Shown: positions 50,401-60,868, numbered from the stretch's first letter. The stretch: 64,000 nt of DNA from Apostichopus japonicus (GCF_037975245.1 NC_092583.1:10204764-10268763), one strand, 5' to 3'. Numbers and translations: made by a program. The notes: generated by a model not told the origin, from the sequence alone.

Positions 50401-53400
50401 AATGTATACCTGTAAATAGCTTTGCATCATAAACTTCTGCTATATCTGTCAATTAAAATCTCGCTTCAAGTTTTGTTCATAACTGTATCATCCTTAAAGC
50501 AAATTATATCTGAGATCTGGATGTTTAAATGTTCAAGTTGTTTATAATTTTATTTTGTAGACCCAGAGGAAGAGCAAACAACAACATGAAGAATCTTATT
50601 ATGAAGTTGTGGATGAAGTAAATCATAAACCACCTCTGGTGAGTACCTGAGAGCTAACTCAGGTTTACAGTATCTGTAATCTTAGACGAAAGTAATTGTT
50701 TATTCATTAATTAGCTTAAATATCAATATTCACAACCTTGTGACATGTCAGACCAGTGTGGGCAAAATTATCATTGTAGAAAATAGATGTCTACAACCAC
50801 CTTTTACAATCCCAGCAATAATTAATGTAAAGGTGGTGTAAAGTGAAACAAGGAAATGAATCACTTGATGGTACAAAACGTCACCAATTGTTTTGCTACT
50901 AAACCCTTCCATTAGAGATTTCAATGGCTGTTACTTGACATAAATTTTAACTAAAATGTCTAGAGTATATTAAAATTGTATTCTAATTTAGTACTGTTGA
51001 ATTATTTTCTGTTTGTCAATGGTTTTAATTGATTCCTTACTTTATACAGCCACACAGCAGCTCTAAACACCAAACATCTTCAGACACTAATGGTATGGTT
51101 GAGAGAGAACAAGAGCAGCTGACTCAAGTAAGTTCTATTTCACATAAAACCTTTGTTTGGCAAGTTTTCATTTTGCTTTTCCATTTCCTTTTCCTTATCT
51201 GTTTGTCATGTTGTCCTGTCTTTCTCTTTGAGGGGGCAGTTGCTTTAAGTCACTCTAGTTTCTGAATGGAAAAGATTTATGCCATCACCCTTCAACAAAC
51301 ACTGGGTGAAGAAAATTCCACCATTTATCACTTTTTAATGTTCTATTGAGAATGGTTTCCTCATATTAAGAAGTAATACATCAGAGCTTATGACATGATG
51401 TTACTATAGGGTAATACTTCAGTGTACCACCTTTGACTTAAATTGTGAAACTCTCCTGAAATTGTCTTTCCATTGGCTAACATCCAATCAAAAGGATGGG
51501 GATAGTTTTTTTGCACAAAAAAAAAACTTTACATACATGCAATTGAGTTTTGGTTTACACTATTATAGTATGGACTGATATTTATCAAACAACCATATAC
51601 TGAAACAATTCCTATAAGACTTTAATCTTGTCAAATATATTCAGTTCACTAAACTAATAACCATTTCACAAATAAATGTTATTTTCAATTTATCAATTCA
51701 GTCTCAGAAGCAAGGAAAACTTTGTGGACCAACTGCTTCTGAGGATCAGCCAGAGACTGCAGCATATGCTCAACCATCAGTGGTAAGAAACCTAAAGTAT
51801 AATTTGTCTTTTTGTTTAATATCATCTTCTAATATTATGGTCATTAAAACGTCTTTTTCAGGTACCTGTGAGTGCACATGTTTAAAGGTATTCCTGTCGC
51901 CCAAGGTGACCAAATTTCTATTTGGACAACTAAAATCAGCTGTGGAGTTAGTCCTGTGGATGACTAGTTGTTTCCATCAAATTCAGATTGTATTGTGACT
52001 AAAATACCCCACCCCCAAATAGGTAAATGTTAAAAAGATTTCATCCTAAAATCTTTTTTTTTATTCACCAACCTACACATCTCTCCGAGTACATCATTGT
52101 CATTTTGTGGGGCAACCAAATTTTGATGAATGGACAACCAATAAACGTAAGACCTGGTTGTCCAAGGGACAACTAGAAGAGATCCCTTAAAATTTACCCT
52201 GCCTTTAATGTCTTTCATTTTCATCTTACCCTCAGAGACGAAAGAAAACTCGCAAGATCTCGAGTTCTGAGCTCACTATTGAAGATGTGATTGAACAAGA
52301 ACCTGTGGTGAGTACATTTCTTGACTTCATCCCACATCTTGCCTTTACAATACCCACTCTTCATACTGCAGTAGGTACTGTTTACATATATAAAGGGGAA
52401 CAAAGGTCTCCATGTAAATAATATACATAGATAAAGAAAGTACATGTGATGTAGTGTCATGTGTGATCTCGTGTCTGTGTGCTGTATATTAATCGACCTG
52501 ATATTTTAGTTACCTTTTATTCTCAGAGATGATTTAAGCTGTATGTTACAAAATTATAAGGATTCAAATTGTAAATTTCAACATACAATCTACAAGATGT
52601 GGCCAACTTCATATGGAATCTAGTAAAAAGTTTATATGGAAAATTATATAAAGGAATTTAGAAATATTTCTTTATTTGTGTGTTTTTTTGTGTGATTTTT
52701 ACTCTTAGTCAAGCCATGAAGGCTGTAACAGTAACTCCATTTCAGGTACTGGTAATTAACTTTTAATATTTCGTATTTTCCAGTCTCAGAGAAGATCCAA
52801 ACATCACAGGACCTCCTTGGTACAGACTGAACAGCAGCAGCAGAATAAAGTAAGTTTGTTTCTGTTTAACAAGATAAGAGTTTTCATTTCATTTATGAAG
52901 GGGGTGTTTAGTACATTGCCATATAGGATAAGAAAGAACTGCTATGTGTTTTACATAATTGAAGCATACATCTTAAACTGTTAAACAGTAATAATATTTC
53001 AGATTTAATGGAATGTTAGTACTATATTTGGAATTAAATTTACTTCCTATGCTTCCTATCCTAGTCTCAGAAGCAAGGAAAGCTTTGTGGACCAACTGCT
53101 TTTGAGAGCCAGCCAGAAACTGCAGCATGTGCCGATCAACCATCAGTGGTGAGAAAACTAACACTTACATTAAATTATCGAGCAGAGATGCCGGCCCACC
53201 TCTTTGTTTTTTTTTTTAGGGGAGAACCTCCCACATTGGAGTCATCTTGACCCTCAGGGCCACACACCCTCCTTTCTTAAATCATGGATCCATTCCAGAT
53301 TCACTCCTTTTTTACCTCGCTTATTTTATCAGCATCATTGGGTGGTTGGGATATTCATACATTTTCTTTCATATTCTACCACTTTACTTTTAAATATATT

Positions 53401-55436
53401 TTCTTTAAACATCAGAGAAGAAAGAAAACTCGCAAGATCCCGAGTTCTGAGCTCACTATTGAGGATGTGATTGAACAAGAGCCTGTGGTGAGAACATTTA
53501 CTGAATCATTCTAGTAATTATCCTCCTTCCAACTCACCCCTTATAGCTATAACATGCTCTATTCTACTGTTAACTTTATTCACTTTTATGAACATTATTT
53601 TTAATGATTTCTTTGTAACTGTAGACCTGTTATACTGATGTATAGTGTGGGGTTATGCTAGTTGATTTAAGTACTTGTCTATGAAAGTAGGGGATATTTT
53701 ATCTATTGTGACTCTAGACCTGTGTTAAATAAAGAATTTACCTATTTTTAAGTCTCTGAGGAAAAAGGTGAATAGAAAACAAACTTTACAGACATACATA
53801 TTTTACTGATATTTGTTTACTTTTACTGATATATGTTTACTTTTAGAAACTGAAGCTGGCCCTCACTTTTATTAGATTAACCTTTTTTATTGTTGTTTCA
53901 TATTTCCATATAGTCCCAGAAAAGATCAAAACATCACAGTGGTGCATCATCCAGGTATCTGCTAGACAATGAGAAGGATCAACAGCCAATGGTAAAGCTA
54001 TTAAATATTTTTTCCTCTTTGACAGGAATATCTGGATGAATTCAGAATTATATTTTGTTTCATTTTGAAAATGTTTGTCATGTCTCTGTCCTATTTGTAC
54101 TATAAAGGTAAAAATATCTAAAGACATCGCAGAGTTTTAAGAAACTTGGATGGTTGTCTAAGTGACATCCTGGACTTTACTATTGTCCCAACAGGAAAGT
54201 TATGAAACGATATTAAATGTATGATGGATTCATAGAATGCTGTTTTGTTTTGTCCTTGCGATGACTGCAAGGATAGTTGATGTAACTTGATGGTTGTCTG
54301 ACAAGAAGGTCATCTCTTCTCTAGCAAACAGACAGACTGCCCTTAAAAATCAGCCATTAATATACTAGGTTATTTGAAACCAAAACTACCCATTTGAAGT
54401 ATTAAAGAATGATTAATTTGTAAGAGGATATCAAAGAAATGACTTGATAAAACTATGCCTGCATGAGCATTTACCTACTTCTGATTTGTACCTGGACTTG
54501 CTTTACACACTTTAGTTGTCTCTACAAAGTGTTTATGCAACATTAACAGGATTTTAATTAAATTGTTTTATTTAAGGACGAAGGAAAGAAAATGGAAAGA
54601 CGAAGGAGAAGGATCCTTAAGATGGTAAGAAAAACATCTACAGTAATAAATATTAATCATATGATTAGTTCTACATCTTGGAATCTTATGAAAAGTTTTG
54701 TCACTAATGGGTTACAGTAACTTTGTTACTTTCTCAAACGTCCTGCGTGAGATAAAGATATTTGAACCTTATAACATGTTTCTTCCTCTCATTCAGAGAC
54801 ACCATGTATAATGTAGTGTAGCATATTTAAAACAGAATAACATATAACAGTTCTAAATGATTTCAATTTACAAAAGTTGTCATTTTCAAATAATACAGTT
54901 GTTGTCTGCCTTGTCAACACTTTGTGGTCACAGAAGAACCACAAACTTTCAGAGATGATGGTTTAGAATATACCTATAGTGTTTACTTAATCTTATGACC
55001 CTCAACAGTATTCAATGGACTATAAAATGTTACTTGTTTAACTGAATTACATAAACTAAAAATGTGGAATGATTTCAAATAATAAAGTTGTTGTCTGCCT
55101 CATCAACACTTTGGGGTCACATAAGAACCATAAATAAACAGAGGTCATTTCTTAGAATTTATCTATATTGTTAAAGCTAATGAACTATTAGGCATGGTTG
55201 TTACTATTTAGGAAATGCCTTTATCATAGAAACAATTTCTTCCTACCTTCCTTCATCATCAGAGGGCAGCCCTTGAGATGGAGGAGATTGAATACAGAAA
55301 GAATTTGAGCAAATCAAACAGCAACAGCTCAGTTGAATCCACTGTTGAGGATGAAATTAAGAAAAACATGAAACGACATGCAATCCACAAGGCCAGAAGA
55401 ACGCTTGGAAGAAACAATAACTCTGAACAAGAGTGA
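29389..55436 (+). CDS. TMEM145/GPR180-like GOLD-domain 7TM protein with long modular tail, 32 exons, 1034 aa
   Basis: Thirty-two exons join with consistent phases and GT-AG borders to 3105 nt. Residues 1-24 are a signal peptide (MESVLKVLILCIFLSAFMVA). A cysteine-bearing luminal domain (to about 187) precedes seven hydrophobic helices (about 189-430) ending in TRPSATNTYFPYH. That motif and EATFTNFLAMSEIP just after it resemble vertebrate TMEM145. Family members are membrane proteins of the secretory/endosomal system or cell surface with poorly known function. The tail (436-1034) is far longer than in the vertebrate TMEM145 I recall (about 490 residues in total). It is hydrophilic, tyrosine-motif-rich and built from exons that are all multiples of three. 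Exon groups are listed separately. Exon 2 onward is linked to exon 1 by an 8.3-kb intron containing a nested gene, so exon 1 is the least certain part. Confidence 0.85.
29500..30858. other. TMEM145-like intron 1, 5' part
   Basis: Intronic sequence before the nested gene. A poly-C tract lies near 30366-30376. No exon is supported. Confidence 0.5.
30859..34749 (+). CDS. Nested three-exon gene of unknown function, 193 aa
   Basis: Exons 30859-31136, 33551-33651 and 34547-34749 have GT-AG borders and join with phases 2 and 1 into 582 nt. The protein begins MERGSGQGESGERKRPYPGT, has a basic KEQQRRRHATKIYLLRSYVN segment, a likely helical pair (WQMEKELYKHVHDL; NADFAEHLLQDH), an acidic/Thr-rich linker and a C-terminal RNLRLYEYTLPHLHDPEQ block. 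No signal peptide or membrane helix. It lies wholly inside intron 1 of the TMEM145-like gene on the same strand. The KIYLLRSYVNW segment vaguely recalls DNA-binding or transposon-derived proteins, but I do not recognise the family. Expression is unproven. Confidence 0.6.
31647..31912. mobile_element. TIR element containing telomere-like repeats
   Basis: The left end GTGGCTATTCTTACGACTAG (continuing TCGTAA) is the exact complement of the right end ending AAGAATAGCCAC, giving 26-bp terminal inverted repeats. The TIR itself contains the palindrome TTACGACTAGTCGTAA. The interior holds degenerate CCCTAA repeats. No clear target duplication. Confidence 0.65.
31756..31802 (-). repeat. Interstitial telomere-like (CCCTAA)n tract
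   Basis: AACCCTAACCCTAAACATAA and following CCCTAA variants, about seven degenerate units of the TTAGGG complement, inside the TIR element. Confidence 0.8.
34213..34338 (-). pseudogene. Decayed GIY-YIG endonuclease fragment (Penelope-like)
   Basis: The minus-strand frame reads YKYVGETKTTLKKQF, a stop, then a short gap and METPVGEHFQLPNHTIKDM. YVGET...L and TPVGxHFxLPxHxIxDM are typical of the GIY-YIG domain found at the end of Penelope-like retroelements. One in-frame stop and frame decay beyond show it is dead. It lies in intron 2 of the nested gene. Confidence 0.6.
34501..34546 (+). repeat. 37-bp tandem duplication duplicating a splice acceptor
   Basis: The unit TTTTATGTAATCTCTACAGA plus 17 bp (through CCAGATG) occurs twice in tandem just before exon 3 of the nested gene. 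It yields two identical acceptors ending at 34509 and 34546. Only the second keeps the reading frame. Confidence 0.85.
34750..37761. other. TMEM145-like intron 1, 3' part
   Basis: No exon is firmly supported. A poly-C tract lies near 35678-35689. A plus frame at 37134-37373 reads partly protein-like (EGSIDIIFESGGVKDRIYEE) and could be an orphan exon or transposon relic, but no splice partners were found. Confidence 0.4.
37762..40587 (+). CDS. TMEM145-like exons 2-5 (luminal domain)
   Basis: Exons 37762-37839, 38601-38681, 39535-39648 and 40413-40587 encode about residues 38-187. They include DLSYIARFVFAPKTVGRLRY, the paired cysteines of DDCCHD, TCLEKL, HICDPEVEED, ITHCYGDRKFY and LTNERNHEALAEFSADED. 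Cysteine placement and SADE before helix 1 fit the extracellular/luminal GOLD-type region of TMEM145/GPR180 proteins. NATY (near 166) is a possible N-glycosylation site. Confidence 0.9.
40994..44353 (+). CDS. TMEM145-like exons 6-11 (seven-transmembrane core)
   Basis: Exons 40994-41065, 41680-41829, 42686-42764, 43173-43339, 43576-43732 and 44233-44353. Helices in order: TFACGTIILGCLLTSIVFGV, WIFSLCLHFTGCVIM, AGSIIFAILMIVISKG, FASWFSFCYMILYIILG, LGIVCMRIGATVWCLYGAVF, YLIFTILSSSWFLAEPVMIL, and MYLLTLVFGHLVFVILT. Split codons (phases 1,1,1,2,1,2,0) all resolve. Runaway frames extending past these exons are intronic. Confidence 0.92.
44860..48084 (+). CDS. TMEM145-like exons 12-19 (proximal cytoplasmic tail)
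   Basis: Exons 44860-44979, 45371-45508, 45891-45968, 46351-46410, 46505-46600, 47089-47175, 47768-47839 and 48016-48084, all phase 0 and multiples of three (residues 436-675). The first encodes ASYDYVPTEATFTNFL, the conserved post-7TM block. Others carry LPVTYMM, NGMYALADSDE and NRYHEIQPI. Hydrophilic, probably disordered; no domain recognised. Confidence 0.88.
48267..48341 (+). CDS. Possible alternative terminal exon of the TMEM145-like gene
   Basis: A good acceptor (TTTGCTTTACAG) is followed in the phase-0 frame by QDCWQTVESYHK and further residues, ending at TAA (24 residues). No in-frame donor follows. Splicing exon 19 to it would give a shorter protein of about 699 residues lacking the distal tail. 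No AATAAA was seen immediately after it, so this is tentative. Confidence 0.35.
   Translation, partial: QDCWQTVESYHKLICPKVNFVPKL
48798..51127 (+). CDS. TMEM145-like exons 20-24 (middle tail)
   Basis: Exons 48798-48869, 49325-49405, 50114-50209, 50561-50638 and 51050-51127 (residues 676-810), all phase 0. They carry the densest tyrosine motifs: SSMYDMVPTP, RVIYVKPAVDYTIQL, AGVLYDKINP and EESYYEVVDEV. Y691, Y749 and Y772 match the loose ITIM pattern S/I/V/L-x-Y-x-x-I/V/L; Y704 fits YxxP. Confidence 0.88.
51702..52849 (+). CDS. TMEM145-like exons 25-27 (duplicated block, copy A)
   Basis: Exons 51702-51782 (SQKQGKLCGPTASED, ending AAYAQPSV), 52236-52307 (RRKKTRKISSSELTIEDVIE) and 52784-52849 (SQRRSKHHRTSLVQTEQQQQ). 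Each has a matching partner in copy B downstream. The first includes YAQP, a YxxP motif. Confidence 0.9.
53065..53991 (+). CDS. TMEM145-like exons 28-30 (duplicated block, copy B)
   Basis: Exons 53065-53148, 53416-53487 and 53914-53991. Exons 28 and 29 repeat exons 25 and 26 almost exactly; exon 30 resembles exon 27 only at its start (SQKRSKHH). The tyrosine of copy A is a cysteine here (AACADQPSV), so the YxxP motif is lost. Confidence 0.9.
54577..55436 (+). CDS. TMEM145-like exons 31-32 (C-terminus)
   Basis: Exons 54577-54624 (DEGKKMERRRRRILKM) and 55263-55436 (RAALEMEEIEYRKNLSKSNS onward, ending NNNSEQE-stop). Strongly basic, helical-looking end. AATAAA signals occur about 145 bp after the stop (55581-55590). 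An inverted copy of both exons lies at 61883-62558. Confidence 0.9.
54887..55265. repeat. ~189-bp tandem duplication in the last intron
   Basis: CAAATAATACAGTTGTTGTC at 54887 recurs as CAAATAATAAAGTTGTTGTC at 55076, with similar sequence following. The inverted copy of this intron (62057-62510) holds the segment once and is about 184 bp shorter. Confidence 0.75.
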
Positions 55437-57735
55437 AAAAAAACTAAGTTAAAATGATAAAAACTAAGTTAAATGAAAAAAACTAAGTTAAATGAAAAAG
55501 TTGAAAATGAAAATTAACATGCAAATGCAATAATAGCAAATATTGAAGAAAGAAATTATTGAATATATATAGATATATAAAATAAATAAATTATGACTTA
55601 AAAAATTTATAAAATGCATGAAACGAAATATTGAAAGCAAAAATTATGAAAAATATGTAACATTTTCAGCAAGTAAATATAAATAAAATTAAATTAAAAA
55701 TTATTTTATTTTTGTAATTTTGTACAGTGCTTTTTATACATAAATATAGCTGTAACATAATACATAGGTGATTTAATTGTAGGTGCAATATATATATTTA
55801 CAATTTACATAGCAACTTCGTTTGGAAGGAAACTTAAGTACCAAACTATTGTCTTTCAAAGTGGAAAGTACATCCTGTTTCTTCGTTCAAGAATATATTT
55901 ATATATAACTAATTTATCTTTATATCACAGTCATGAATTTACTTCTTGAGTAGAGACCAAACTTTTTTGTTTTGTTTTTTGGGTCACTCTGTACCACATT
56001 CAGTGAGAGAGGGATTATTGTATAGCAGTTAATTTGAGATATTTGTTATAAGTCAAATATCATGCTGAAATCCTATACCAATGTACTTGGCTAGTACAAT
56101 TTCATAACAATTTTGTTTTAAACTTCCAATCTGTCTGTGCAGAAATGTTTAGAACCAAATGGAACCAACAACTTTTGAGTCATCGAGCTTCATTTGGTGG
56201 AAGAAAGTTCAGTTTGATGTCTTCATATTGTGATGTTCCAATGCATATGATTGTTCCTTCACTGAGAAGAACGAATCAGAAAGACATATGTAGTCAAGTA
56301 ATGAATTCAACCAACTTGTTTCATGTTCAAACAGTCTTCCATTGACTGAAATGTTACAGAAACTATTATGTATTATCATAATTGATTTAAGGAATTAAAG
56401 GATTTAATGAAACAAAGCTGCTCTTAGTCGACCATACCTTCCAAATCCTCCTTGTGCAATATATAAATATGAAATTGTTTACCTATCTCCTTTTACTGGA
56501 AGAAGATCATGTACAACTGTTTTATGAAATATTTTTTGAAAATCATGAAATAAGAAAAACATGAAACATAAAACATGAAATATTTTTACTTTGTATATTG
56601 CTTGCAATCTTTTACTTTTCTTTTGGATAGAAAAAAATCGTTTTCTCCCTCATTTTGTTTTACAAAATAAGATCAATTTATCCTTTCCTATTTTCATTTC
56701 TTTGGCAGAAAACTGTCATTAATTTGAAAGTCAGTCATCGACTGTCTGCAGGCTATAAGTAATTTAAATTTACAGCTTGGGCAGCATGGTTGTGCTCTGC
56801 AGAGTTTCTTCTATGCATTCAACTTGGCAGTGATCACATCTTATCATGTAGCACATTTTGGAATTTTTCATATATATTGAGCTGACACAAAGTAGTTTCA
56901 ATTGTAATAAACAATGACATCAGGCTTTGTTCACTTATCTGTCATATTGTGTTCCCCAAGGCTAGAATAATGAATTCCACAAATCCCCTTCCAGTGGTGG
57001 AACCAAGTTTATTTCTGCGGGAGCAAAAACATCAATGGGGCTCATCCCATCCCTCCAACAAAATAAATTAAAGGAAAACCAAATCCTTAGGTGTAACTCA
57101 TAAACATGCAACTTAGATGTACAGCACAAACCTGTTAAACAGTTAAAATTCTTCAACTTTGTTCTTATCGTGCAAAATGTTGCACCATTTTGCATCTAAG
57201 CACCATCCATTTTACGAAAATTTCTTAATGGGTAGGGGAACTTTTGACCCCTTTCCCACGACCCCCCATAAACAATGGTGGTTTCCATGCTCCCCCCCCC
57301 CACCCATATGACTATTCAGCAATACCCTACGCCCTCATGAATCGCAGACAACTTATATTTCAAGATTCGCAGTGGAAAAAGGGTCTGATATTCTTCTGTC
57401 CCCTCCCCAAATGAATTTCTAAAACAACTTTTCTAGTCAAACTTTAAGGCCTGGTAAGAAACGTATATGATACAAGAGGCTTTGAATAAAGCTCATCCTT
57501 CCCAGATGATCGATCGGCTTACCCCCTCCCCCCCCCCCCCGCATATGCAGCGTCAATAGAGGGAATGGTTCGGCCAGGGGAAATTAGACCACTGCTACGG
57601 GTGGACACCCCTTGCTCAACTACACACAAAATATGAAAAGTATTTATTAGCACAACCCTTCGTTTTAAAACTAATTATAAAGACTTCTAATTTATAGTCT
57701 AAATATCCCTCAGAATGAATCATTTTTGCTGGAGG

Positions 57736-58490
57736 AAGGACCACCAGACCCGCCCGTCTGCAGCGAACCCGAGGGCCACACCCCTCCTTTATAAAATCCT
57801 TCAATCGCCTCTTACCGTTTCATATAGGTTCAATCCCTACCTTTATCAGTTGAGGGAGTTTTCTCCCCTCCCACCCCCCCCCTCCAACCTTTTTATTCAT
57901 TTGCGAGTTATTGACCTATATAGAACATCCAATCAAAACGTACCATGGTAATTCGATGTTACGAACATGCGAAACTATTCCAATCTTCTCTTGGAAAGAC
58001 ATATGTACACAAAGGAACTTGGATTATTGTAAGGCTTTCTTTTTTTCAACTTTTAAGACTGGATTTCATCATATTCTAGAGCAAAACCGCACATTAAAAT
58101 AGCTCAATTTGAAAGAAAAGGAGAAGAATATAGGATACAGGCAGCTTTGAATTAAGTTTTTCCTGCCCATGTGACCAAATCAGTCCACACAACTACTCCA
58201 CCTTTAGTAGATGTGGGCACTCCCCCCCCCCCTCAATCCATCGTCAGCCGGTAGGCCCACCAGACCCGCCTTCATGAAAGTCGGTTTGAACGAATTTTCT
58301 TTAGAAAATCCTCCAATCGTCTCTTGCCCTTTCATATACTGTAGGTTTAGCCACTATACCTAATTAATCAGTTAATTTGAGGGAGTTTAAACATTTGTCT
58401 CCCCCCCCCCCCCTACACCGCCGTTTAAATAATGTGCACGCTATTGACATATGCAAAACCTCCATTGAAACGTGCACGATGGTAAGTAAC
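57736..58490. repeat. Diverged direct repeat pair in spacer
   Basis: Segments at about 57736-57960 and 58246-58490 share CCACCAGACCCGCC, CAATCG(C/T)CTCTTxCC, TTTCATATA, a poly-C tract, TATTGACxTAT and ACGTxCxxxATGGTAA in the same order. They look like two old copies of one mobile repeat. Confidence 0.55.
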
Positions 58491-60835
58491 CTAATGTCTG
58501 AGCAGCCTAGTGATAGATAGTTTTAATGGGCCAGAAGGAATCGTTACAACCGAATGAATACGGACGGTATTGGTTCTCTCGTACAGGTCGGCAATGGACA
58601 CTATAGGCCTCCGTATAAGTTTTATTTTGTCTAATTTCATAATGACCCCAGTCATTTTTATAATAATTGGCAGTTTAAATATTTTATGAAACGTGTGTTC
58701 TTCCAAATAAATGCAAAACGTCAGATGTAAATTGTCTCATGTGAGAAATTATAGGGATACAAATTTAGCAACATAAACTGTGGTAGGTCGCTCACTCAAC
58801 AGGTATTAGGGAATATGACATTAGGTTCACTAATTTCAGATATTTACTCCTTTGGTCAAATTGAGTTGCGAGACGACACGACCGAGGAAGTGAAAATATC
58901 AAATTATTCGTTGAGAATGAGCTGTTTTGCAGCAAATTAGGCTGAAGCAAAGTCGCTGTACACTTAATCTTATTGGTAATGCTCAGATTTGTCGCATTAT
59001 ATGAAAGAATTATGTATTTGAAAGACATTTTGTGTTCAAAGAGGCATGGAAAGTCGACGTACTTAGTTTCCTCTATGTAGAACTATTATGGTATAAAATA
59101 AATTTTCTCTCGGATTTGATTTCAGTGAAAAAAGTTCCCAAAATTTTTCGTTCTATGGATAGAATAAGACTAAAAAGGCCGAGTGATGTTGCCAAAATTG
59201 ATTAAATTAGCTTAGTTTGGTCCAAGTAAGTGAATTTCTGTTACAAAAAAATGGGCTCCATGTGAAACGTGTCACTTACCTACGGATGCTAATTGGTACC
59301 ACACTTCGAAGTTGCCTTTTTTGCAATGAATTATTACTACTTGATGCTTCGTGCAGGCAAATGGGCCCGTTCTTTTCTTCATTCTTTTACTTTTTTCAGT
59401 ATTTCAAATCAACCAATTTGTCGTATCCAATATTTTTTAACGCAGTGGTGTGACCCATGCTAGGGTCGTAGAAGTGCACTCCCATGTGGGGTTGGGGAGT
59501 AGGGGGTGGCACCTCAAATGAAAGTCTAGACGTCAAATGGTGCATACTGAGGCATACTTAGACTATGCAATAGGTATAATAGTTAGGGTCAGCAGCTTGA
59601 ATGTGGTGCTATACCAGCAAGAGGAATTATTCTGCTGATTGTCTTTCTTCTCATGGAATATGAAACGAAATGTCTTGTTTTAACCCTTCTTTGGTTAAAT
59701 TAATTTTCTTGAACTCTTGACCCTGAATATTGTCTTTGGGATATTTCACAGATGTCTGAGGGCACGCTTTTGTTGAAACAGGCGCTAACCGGGGGATGGA
59801 ATTGTTTTTGTCTTTCTTTTCTCTCTTAACAATAGACAGATCATGGAAACCGTTATTTCATTACAAGTTTAACTTACTTGAGTGTGTTATTGCCATCAAT
59901 ATTGTAGCAGGTAAAAAACATTTAAAGGGCAAAAATGACTACACAAGTAACAAATGTTGCAAAGCTGCAAAAATCAAATGTGGACAAACAATGATATAAT
60001 GTTGTGATATATTTATTAAATTTGCAGGATTTCTAACAATGGAATGTATAATAAGTTCTTGTTGTTAATTTTACATTGAAGTTGTCACAATTTGAAGAAA
60101 TATAAGGCACCTGAAAATATAATCTGTTTATTTAAAGGGAAAGAAGACTCGCCCCAAACCACGTGCCGTCCACTAAAAAAAGTTAACTTTCCGTTTCCTG
60201 CAAGTTAAATTGTACCAGTAATCATGAAAGGTTTGCAAAGTACCAAAACATTCAAATAAGTTTGTTTCACAAAAGCTTTTTTGTAAAGATTGCACATGTG
60301 ATAATAACTCCATACTTAAAAGCAGGCAAGTAAAGTTGTAGCTTGGTAGAATATATTGCATGTCAGAATTGTAGTCTTGATTAGTTAATGTACTTTACAT
60401 TAGTGTAACAATTAATAGTCTCAATGTGAATTCAGAATTATTTCAAATGTAAATTAACACCATTTTCTTTTTATTTCAAAAATTGAATCCATTACAATAT
60501 GGATACATCACAGCCTTGGGTAAGTTGTAAAATCTTAATAATAATAATCATAAAATGTATTTACTAAGCTCAACATTTCCATAAAGTTGGGCTCCTATCA
60601 AATGGAAGAAAGGTCAAAATGATAGATTAGATTTATGACATCACACCTGTTTGCTTCAAGTTTCTTTTGATACTAAATGCTGCAACTACAACTAATGATG
60701 TCGTTAAAACAACAGGTACATAGGAATGGAAGGTAAATTATAAGTTTTTGATATTTAAATTTGAGAAAGTATTTTACCTTTAAAGATATTCATAGTGAAT
60801 AATAAATCAAAACTTAAGGTACATATAATAGGTAC

Positions 60836-60868
60836 ATAGCCTACACACTATTATAGTGTGTAGGCTAT
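60836..60868. repeat. Perfect hairpin, 16-bp stem
   Basis: ATAGCCTACACACTAT and ATAGTGTGTAGGCTAT are exact complements around a single central T. Confidence 0.9.

Larger units (their letters stand above)
53462..55720 (+). repeat. Inverted duplication, left arm
   Basis: This stretch, covering exons 29 (part) to 32 and about 280 bp of 3' flank, is matched on the opposite strand by 61605-64000. Homology fades just after 55710. The arm may extend further left, since the partner runs off the window. Confidence 0.88.
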
